DNA from: JAFGHJ01 sp964418485
GTDB lineage: Bacteria > Hydrothermota > UBA3072
Assembly: GCA_964418485.1 (NCBI GenBank)
Contig: CAYQMH010000119.1
Coordinates: forward strand, 1-5,218
Length of the DNA stretch: 5,218 bases
Direction of reading: 5' to 3'
Positions within the stretch are counted from its first letter, which is position 1. Every line of letters begins with the position of its first letter. The position numbers and the translations under genes were made by a program. The notes under the pieces were generated by a model. The model searched no databases. It saw only the letters and a list, made by a program, of their open reading frames with translations, and was not told where the DNA came from. Positions 1 through 5,218 of the stretch are shown here, piece after piece.

Positions 1-50
1 ACCGTAAGAACAAATATTAATAAAGATATAAAAACAATAAATTTCTTCAT
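1..50 (-). CDS. Start of a third exported protein (signal peptide only), cut by window edge
   Basis: An ATG at 48-50 opens a frame that runs to the left edge and encodes MKKFIVFISLLIFVLT. Two lysines after Met followed by an unbroken hydrophobic stretch are the n- and h-regions of a Sec signal peptide or N-terminal membrane anchor. A strong ribosome site sits 8 bases upstream and the gap from the previous stop codon is only 13 bases, so this is very probably a real gene co-transcribed with the two before it. No mature sequence is visible, so the product cannot be identified. In related lineages I recall a PorV/PorQ-type outer-membrane protein often following such a pair; that is only a guess here. 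Confidence 0.75.
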   Translation of the reverse strand, partial: MKKFIVFISLLIFVLT

Positions 51-58
51 TTCTCTCG

Positions 59-65
59 CCCCCTT
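59..65 (-). promoter_or_regulatory. Ribosome binding site of the third gene, overlapping the upstream stop codon
   Basis: Read on the minus strand this is AAGGGGG, 8 bases before the ATG at 48-50. Its first two bases are the last two bases of the TAA that ends the upstream gene (TAAGGGGG). A ribosome terminating on the upstream gene would therefore sit on the next gene's binding site, an arrangement that favours translational coupling. That coupling is inferred from the spacing. Confidence 0.8.
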
Positions 66-2415
66 ATCTAATAATTACGAACTTGCGAGAAACACTTTCA
101 CCCGTTGCTTTTTCTTGAATATGCGCTATATAAAGACCACTCGCTGGACGCTGATCGTCATCCGTGAATAAATACCTATCCGTGCCAAGTTCCCAGAAAG
201 CAATTCCTGCATCCATATTATGGTCTATCGTTGTAACCAGATTTCCCGATTCAGTCAAAATCGTGATTATACACTCACCAGGTAAATTATAAAAGCCAAG
301 TTTATTTCCTTGACCTTCGCCGAATCCTCCTAACATTCCTTGTCTAATATTTAAAGGATTCGGAACAACCCTTACGGAATCAAGATTGGGAGCCGGCACA
401 GACAACAATCTTGTTGCTTGAGTCGTCATCGTTAAGAACATTCCGCTCTCAATTCCCCCGTCGCTAACGGCTGTCAACGCATAATAGTAATCAGCACCCG
501 GGACAACTTGTGTAGTATCTTCCTCTAATGATCTTTCAAGCGGACCAACAGAATCGTGAAGTTGCCAATCGCCGAGAATTACTGTTCCTATCTTCTCAAA
601 CGTCTCTGCACCTTGTGCTCTGTAGATCTTAAAACCAGCAAGATTTGATGGAGCACCATTCTCATAATCCCACGTCAACTCTATCATATCGGACTTCGAC
701 TTAACCTCAAAAACCGTGGGAGGCGCGGGCGAAGCGGGTATATTATAATTCACATTAAAGTTCCTCTGCGCATTCATCCCGTTGTTAAAAAGAGAATCTT
801 TGCCGGTCGCCACCATTAGATCCTTAGCTATATCATTAGCATCAGGTATATAATTGAATTCCGTCGGATAATAAATGTCGAATATTGGATCTCTCTTACT
901 CAATTCGTCTGCCATCTGAGCCGAATCCAAACCTGCCAGCCAGCCGTAAGAAGCGGCTACGTCATTATCCCACGCATCTCCGAGGAGATACGAAGTCTTC
1001 CTGCTTATTGACCCGCCTACATAAGCATATACATACCTTATGGTATCGCCGAATCCCATCTGGTAAGGTCCTATAGACCAATGACCCTCCACATCAAATC
1101 TTATATACAGGATACTGCTGGTATAGGGATATATCAACCCCTTTGACGTCAACTCACCATATCTATCCAGAGGTTGTTCATAATAAGTCTTTGCACCCGA
1201 GGCAGTAGTATCGTAAACATCATAAAGACTATCCATATAATAAGCATCTATGAAATTCGGATCTGTAGAGTCGATACCAAATACTCCCTTAGCCATGACT
1301 TGATAACCTTCAACATAACCCGCACTGTCGCATCCGGGGAAATCCCCCAATGACCCGTTGTTCAATACAATCCAGCTGGGCTCCACCATAAGACTCGTAT
1401 GCATAAGTGGCTGAGCCGGATCATTACTCGCGGCAATATCCGAAATGGGATAACTCTGCGGAACGTCGCATGCTTTAGGAGCAAATAAAATCGCGGTACC
1501 TGCAAAACGGGCTCCATCCAGAAGATTTTGTTCATCATTTACTTTTTTACCATAACTATCATAACTCGCCGCGGCACCTGACCTAAGAGGAGTCAAATAA
1601 TGGATCCGAAGGGAATCGTCATCCTGAGGATAGGAAAGTCTGGTGTCATGGGCTCCTGGTTCTGTTGTTCCTGCCCAGGTAGGCATTACTTTCTGCTCCT
1701 GACCGTCCGGCATCGCCTCGGTAACTCTGGTAATATAGACATCATTTAATGTCTGATCCGGAAGTTCTATGTCAACATCCTTATCGACATTACCCGTATT
1801 TACAAACGTCCAATCCCATATAATATAATCATCATGGCCGGGTTGGCTCCAGGCCAGCACTCTCTGCTTAGCATCAACACCTATCCGAAACCTGACGTTG
1901 GACTCAACCATTACATCGGCGGTCCCCCATATTTTTTCTGGCGCCACCTCGTCCCCGGACATCGGAAACGGAGCTTGGAGTTCCGATCCATCCACAATTA
2001 TCCTCGGTGGAGCATATCGGAAATATCTATGAATAGTATAGCCATCCTCGCCCTGAAAAGCAAACTGATAAAGATCAGTTGTCCTTACACGAGGGCTGTG
2101 TCCGGCAATAATAGCATCCCAGGTATGTCCGGTGGTATCTGTCCAGTTCCGGGCACCAAAGAACAACCCGGCATCCTTAAGAAGTCCTCCGGGCCATTCG
2201 ATCTTATCCGTCTCGTATAAGATATCATCCCAGGTAACATAACTGCCTCTGTAGTAATAAACATTACCAGACGGCCTAACCTGTTCACTCATACAACCAT
2301 GATCATATACATAGCACTCCATTTTTCCCACATTTATGGTTTTAAAAAGCTGACCCCAGGCTGTGCCCGCGTAAAAAAAGACCAGCAGTAATATTAATAA
2401 CTTCCTCTGATTCAT
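64..2415 (-). CDS. Exported multidomain protein with FN3-like domain and C-terminal sorting-like beta domain
   Basis: This is a complete 783-residue exported protein of unknown function. It begins with a Sec signal peptide (MNQRKLLILLLVFFYAGTAWG, probable cut after Gly21); no lipobox Cys follows, so it is not a lipoprotein. Residues 22-545 match no enzyme family I can name. They are rich in Tyr, Trp and Asp and contain DYIIWDWTFVNTGN (196-209), a beta-strand motif I associate with large secreted proteins of FCB candidate phyla. Residues about 560-665 look like a fibronectin type III domain (APPTVFEV, IELTWDY, LAGFKIYRA, DYYYALTAVSDGG). Residues about 679-783 form a C-terminal domain with VVPNP (683-687), FYNLPGECIITILTESGNLV (708-727), ASGLYIAHI (758-766) and final KFVIIR, like FlgD-Ig or type IX secretion C-terminal domains. 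The start is fixed by the signal peptide and a perfect ribosome site. It lies 26 bases after the receptor, which suggests a shared outer-membrane or surface role. Four N-terminal-half Cys (34, 41, 316, 362) could form disulfides. No catalytic motif is seen. Confidence 0.93.
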   Translation of the reverse strand: MNQRKLLILLLVFFYAGTAWGQLFKTINVGKMECYVYDHGCMSEQVRPSGNVYYYRGSYVTWDDILYETDKIEWPGGLLKDAGLFFGARNWTDTTGHTWDAIIAGHSPRVRTTDLYQFAFQGEDGYTIHRYFRYAPPRIIVDGSELQAPFPMSGDEVAPEKIWGTADVMVESNVRFRIGVDAKQRVLAWSQPGHDDYIIWDWTFVNTGNVDKDVDIELPDQTLNDVYITRVTEAMPDGQEQKVMPTWAGTTEPGAHDTRLSYPQDDDSLRIHYLTPLRSGAAASYDSYGKKVNDEQNLLDGARFAGTAILFAPKACDVPQSYPISDIAASNDPAQPLMHTSLMVEPSWIVLNNGSLGDFPGCDSAGYVEGYQVMAKGVFGIDSTDPNFIDAYYMDSLYDVYDTTASGAKTYYEQPLDRYGELTSKGLIYPYTSSILYIRFDVEGHWSIGPYQMGFGDTIRYVYAYVGGSISRKTSYLLGDAWDNDVAASYGWLAGLDSAQMADELSKRDPIFDIYYPTEFNYIPDANDIAKDLMVATGKDSLFNNGMNAQRNFNVNYNIPASPAPPTVFEVKSKSDMIELTWDYENGAPSNLAGFKIYRAQGAETFEKIGTVILGDWQLHDSVGPLERSLEEDTTQVVPGADYYYALTAVSDGGIESGMFLTMTTQATRLLSVPAPNLDSVRVVPNPLNIRQGMLGGFGEGQGNKLGFYNLPGECIITILTESGNLVTTIDHNMDAGIAFWELGTDRYLFTDDDQRPASGLYIAHIQEKATGESVSRKFVIIR

Positions 2416-2424
2416 TTTTCAATA

Positions 2425-2433
2425 ACCTCCTTT
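2425..2433 (-). promoter_or_regulatory. Ribosome binding site of the FN3/CTD protein gene
   Basis: Read on the minus strand this is AAAGGAGGT, a full match to the anti-Shine-Dalgarno end of 16S rRNA, followed by 9 bases (TATTGAAAA) and the ATG at 2413-2415. It lies wholly within the 26-base gap after the receptor's stop codon and settles the start of the downstream gene. There is no room in this gap for a separate promoter or a terminator hairpin, which supports co-transcription. Confidence 0.9.
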
Positions 2434-2441
2434 CCCTCTAT

Positions 2442-5218
2442 TTAAAAAGAGAACCTTATACCAAACTGTATGTATCTCATATCAAGAAACCAAAGGTATT
2501 CTCTATTAGGATTATTTATATATGGGTTCTCATCGCTGCTTATATCACCGACTTGATCCGGTTCTTCTCCTTCGGCTGGACCTGTGTAATCCGGATTGCC
2601 TACCCAGGGTGCTTCATTATACATCTCGAGATGAAGGGATTGAAAATAATCCGTTCTGTCAGTAGGATTATCAGGATCGAAGCCCTGAGTGGATAGTTCC
2701 TGCCAGTCGAAAACATTATGTATATCCATAAACAAACTGATCGGAGCTCCGGCAATCTCAAGATTCTTACTTACACTAATGTCCACATTACGGTCATCCG
2801 GCCACCGGATATTGTTCCGCAACTGATTCTCATAATCCACTCCCAAAGGATTATAGGTATCATAATAGCCTGCTCTCCTGCTGTACAATAACGAAAAATT
2901 ATAACCTCCAAAAAATATTCCCCAATCCAGAGGCGTTTTTAATGTAATATTAGCGTTAAAAACCGGCCGAGGAAGAGGATCATCGTCTTCGGGTATCACT
3001 CTACCCTCAGCTTTACTCTTTACCAAATTCTCATAGTAAGCGGTCCTTCCGGTTTGCCCTGAAGTCGTAACTCTGTAATCATAATTTATCCAACCTGTAA
3101 AAAACCTTCCTTGATCTTTCCTGAACTCGAATTCAAAACCCCTTGTATCACCATACCCGGTATTTTCAACCGTTATATAACTAACAGCCCCGTAATAACT
3201 CGTATAGGTGACATCAGCATATTCGTTATCGGTATCTTTATAATAACCGGAAATCCTTGCCAGATAAGTACTGGCTATACTGCTTTCTAAACCTATCTCG
3301 TAAGAAATTGTCCTCTCCATATCCAAAGAGGGATTACCTACGAAAACAATCGGACTTCTACTATCGCCCCAGGTAATTTTATACCTATCTTCACTGGGCG
3401 GCAGAGAGTAAAAATGTCCGTAATTGAAGAACAATTTACTTCTCTCCAATATAGGAAATGAAATCCCAAGACGAGGGCTCAACTTAAAGCTCGCACTTGC
3501 AACCTCCGAAGTAGCCTTGGTCAACAAGGAATCTTTCATGCTAACAGAATAAAAATATGAATATCTGTCTTCAGTCGATGGCCACTCGGTATGCGGATCC
3601 GAATAATCGAACCTTATACCCGCATTGGCAAACATTCCTTCGAACTCAATCTTATCCTGAATATAACCTCCTACAAGAATCGGTGTTTCATAGTAGCTGG
3701 TAACTAAATACTGCTGAGTCTCAAACGTCTTTTCTTCTCCTGCATCCGGCCAGAACCAGCCATCCTGCGAGATCCAGTACTCACTCAGCTTATCGTATTG
3801 AAACGACAAACCGAATTTTATCTGATTTATTTTGTCCAACTGTGAAGTCATATCAAAAGCCGCGTTATAGGTTTCACTCCATGATTCATCCCAGGTTCCA
3901 AGTTGTGAAGTATACCCATAATTTGAATTACCTATATCCAGCATTTTATCGGTTTCTTCACGATAAACCGCATACCCATACGGTATATTATCAACCGCAA
4001 ATGGCCCACCTTTACTACCCATCCTCCTAGCTCCAAACCATCTAACGACTGTATCCCCAGCCATACGCCTGGGTACATCATAATAAAATTTGGCATCATT
4101 AGCACTAAATATATAAGTTAACTTAACATCATAAAAGGTATTCTCACTCAAGGCATGCTGCAGCGTAAGACCATACATCCTGGAAGTGACATCGAACGGA
4201 GTTAACGCATTTGCTCTATAAAGATTCCCGATATCCAACTTATCACTCCCGTGATACGTTCCATTCCACTCTCCGACGGGTTGGACCATATCCAGACCAC
4301 CCCTCAAGTAAACCTGTCCGTGAAACCCGTAAGCAAACCCTTCATGATTTTCTTCATCCCCTCTCGTCCAAGCGGAAAGGGAATTTACAATCGAGTAAGC
4401 GCCCCTTAAATTCAGCTTAATATTCCCAAAACGTGAGGTCAGTTTTAAACTCGTCATGCGTTCCCTGTAATAATCCCTGCTATCGGGAATTGCAAAAGCC
4501 TCATTGTGGTCTCTGTAAGAAGCATAAAAGCTCAAATCACCCAGATACGCACCAATTATAGGAATCGGACCTCCAAAGCCGGCGTCTATTGTCCAATCCG
4601 GCTTATCACCGTATACACATGGCCATTCTTCTCCTTCTCTCGGTTCCCAGGCGAACGCCTGCCATCCCGTTATACTACTGTCAATCGGATCATAAACAGG
4701 AGCATAGGCCGAATCCGACATCAGCTTCTTAAGCGTATCTTGAGAAATAATATTACCCAACGAATCCCTCACAGTAAAATAGCTGTCATGATCCCACTGG
4801 GGCAAATGATCATATCCTTCAGTATTAATACGACGCAGCCAGATGAATCTATCACGAAGTTCTTCAGGTGTAAGCGGTACCGATCTTGCTTCCCTATCCC
4901 ATCCCCCAAAGCTTGGATATGAATAATATTTAAGTGAATCTTCATGAGCATCATCTAACGGACCCGGATATAGCCACTCATTAGTACCAAACCAGCATAC
5001 ACTGTCATCCAGAGTCAAATATATATAATTGTTAAAATTATCCGGAGAAAAAATCGATTGCCCACTATGTTTTTGATACCCCGGAGTATATCTAAATTCG
5101 AAGGAACCCTCATATACTTTGGGAGAACCTTCTCTCGTGACTACATTAATAACTCCCGAACGAACGTTTGCAAATTCTGCGTTAAAACCTCCCTTTAACA
5201 AACTAACTTCTTTTATCT
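2442..5218 (-). CDS. TonB-dependent outer-membrane receptor, 5'-truncated by window edge
   Basis: This is an outer-membrane beta-barrel transporter that would use TonB/ExbBD energy to import a ligand; the ligand is unknown. The frame is open to the right edge, giving 924 visible residues. The TTG at 5199-5201 is only an internal Leu codon, because five in-frame codons (IKEVS) precede it. Visible residues 1-30 are the end of the plug domain (LLKGGFNAEF, then SGVINVVTREG). The signal peptide, any carboxypeptidase-regulatory-like domain, the TonB box and most of the plug are therefore off-window. Residues 31-205 form a long insertion with LTPEEL (115-120). The barrel starts near YGDKPDW (202-208) and GFGGPIP (213-219). 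Later landmarks are GGYIQDK (516-522), SPRLGISFP (580-588), LFFNYGHFY (595-603), GNPSLDMERTISYEIGLE (627-644), NTGYGDTRGFEFEF (685-698) and MDIHNVFDW (830-838). The protein ends in YIQFGIRFSF with terminal Phe, the usual BAM recognition signal, then TAA. The visible part is already long for the family. No SusD-type partner is present. Family call is firm; substrate is unassignable. Confidence 0.95.
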   Translation of the reverse strand, partial: IKEVSLLKGGFNAEFANVRSGVINVVTREGSPKVYEGSFEFRYTPGYQKHSGQSIFSPDNFNNYIYLTLDDSVCWFGTNEWLYPGPLDDAHEDSLKYYSYPSFGGWDREARSVPLTPEELRDRFIWLRRINTEGYDHLPQWDHDSYFTVRDSLGNIISQDTLKKLMSDSAYAPVYDPIDSSITGWQAFAWEPREGEEWPCVYGDKPDWTIDAGFGGPIPIIGAYLGDLSFYASYRDHNEAFAIPDSRDYYRERMTSLKLTSRFGNIKLNLRGAYSIVNSLSAWTRGDEENHEGFAYGFHGQVYLRGGLDMVQPVGEWNGTYHGSDKLDIGNLYRANALTPFDVTSRMYGLTLQHALSENTFYDVKLTYIFSANDAKFYYDVPRRMAGDTVVRWFGARRMGSKGGPFAVDNIPYGYAVYREETDKMLDIGNSNYGYTSQLGTWDESWSETYNAAFDMTSQLDKINQIKFGLSFQYDKLSEYWISQDGWFWPDAGEEKTFETQQYLVTSYYETPILVGGYIQDKIEFEGMFANAGIRFDYSDPHTEWPSTEDRYSYFYSVSMKDSLLTKATSEVASASFKLSPRLGISFPILERSKLFFNYGHFYSLPPSEDRYKITWGDSRSPIVFVGNPSLDMERTISYEIGLESSIASTYLARISGYYKDTDNEYADVTYTSYYGAVSYITVENTGYGDTRGFEFEFRKDQGRFFTGWINYDYRVTTSGQTGRTAYYENLVKSKAEGRVIPEDDDPLPRPVFNANITLKTPLDWGIFFGGYNFSLLYSRRAGYYDTYNPLGVDYENQLRNNIRWPDDRNVDISVSKNLEIAGAPISLFMDIHNVFDWQELSTQGFDPDNPTDRTDYFQSLHLEMYNEAPWVGNPDYTGPAEGEEPDQVGDISSDENPYINNPNREYLWFLDMRYIQFGIRFSF

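Noticed and set aside
885..1076. Open frame of 63 codons on the plus strand
   Set aside because: It lies wholly inside the 783-residue gene on the opposite strand, has low-complexity, basic, His-rich composition, and has no ribosome site or homologous motif.
1834..2220. Open frame of 128 codons on the plus strand
   Set aside because: It is antisense to the secreted-protein gene, whose signal peptide and motifs are clear. The translation is Pro/Ser/Ile-rich without domain logic.
2085..2288. Open frame of 67 codons on the minus strand, second frame
   Set aside because: It overlaps the secreted-protein gene in another frame and shows no family motif.
2434..2460. Possible terminator at the end of the receptor gene
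   Set aside because: The A/T run is not preceded by an inverted repeat, and the next gene's ribosome site starts within a few bases.
3842..4420. Two short plus-strand open frames (3842-4030 and 4211-4420)
   Set aside because: Both are antisense to the receptor barrel and have His/Tyr/Ser-rich translations typical of the complement of a Tyr/Asp/Trp-rich protein.
4506..4954. Plus-strand frame of 138 codons and an overlapping minus-strand frame of 61 codons (4769-4954)
   Set aside because: Both sit inside the receptor's plug-barrel insertion, in frames that give no recognisable motif; the receptor reading continues unbroken through them.
5187..5196. AAAGGGAGGT on the minus strand, a Shine-Dalgarno-like string
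   Set aside because: It encodes Lys-Gly-Gly of the conserved plug motif LLKGGFN, and no start codon lies at a useful distance downstream.
5199..5201. TTG as the start codon of the receptor
   Set aside because: The frame stays open upstream to the window edge and the upstream residues (IKEVS) complete a canonical plug-domain motif, so this is an internal Leu and the gene is truncated by the window.

Overview
The window holds three genes, all on the minus strand and read from the right edge to the left. They sit so close together that they are best read as part of one operon. Gene order in the direction of transcription is: (1) an outer-membrane TonB-dependent receptor whose 5' end lies beyond the right edge (2442-5218, 924 codons visible); (2) a complete 783-residue secreted multidomain protein with a fibronectin type III-like domain and a C-terminal 'PNP...ASGLY...FVIIR' beta-sandwich tail (64-2415); (3) the first 16 codons of a third exported protein that runs off the left edge (1-50). 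The gaps are 26 and 13 bases. No stretch of more than 30 bases lies outside a gene, and I see no RNA gene, CRISPR array, mobile element, tandem repeat or rho-independent terminator.

The sequence looks like a moderately AT-rich, diderm bacterium of the wider Fibrobacterota-Chlorobiota-Bacteroidota (FCB) group, more likely one of its lesser-known lineages (Marinimicrobia, KSB1, Calditrichota or Zixibacteria type) than a classical Bacteroidota. Two things suggest this. The receptor belongs to a recognisable subtype with a long LTPEE/YGDKPD segment after the plug and a long last loop before the terminal strand, which I associate with those lineages. Both visible gene starts also have strong Shine-Dalgarno sequences, which Bacteroidota usually lack. 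The assignment is from memory of family patterns, not from a search.

Working model (inference): the receptor moves an unknown ligand across the outer membrane using TonB energy, and the FN3/CTD protein is a co-expressed exported, possibly surface-displayed, partner. No SusD-like lipoprotein, glycoside hydrolase, siderophore gene or regulator is visible, so the substrate cannot be named. I found no clear evidence of a new defence or mobile system. The most interesting material is the poorly characterised receptor/secreted-protein cassette itself.
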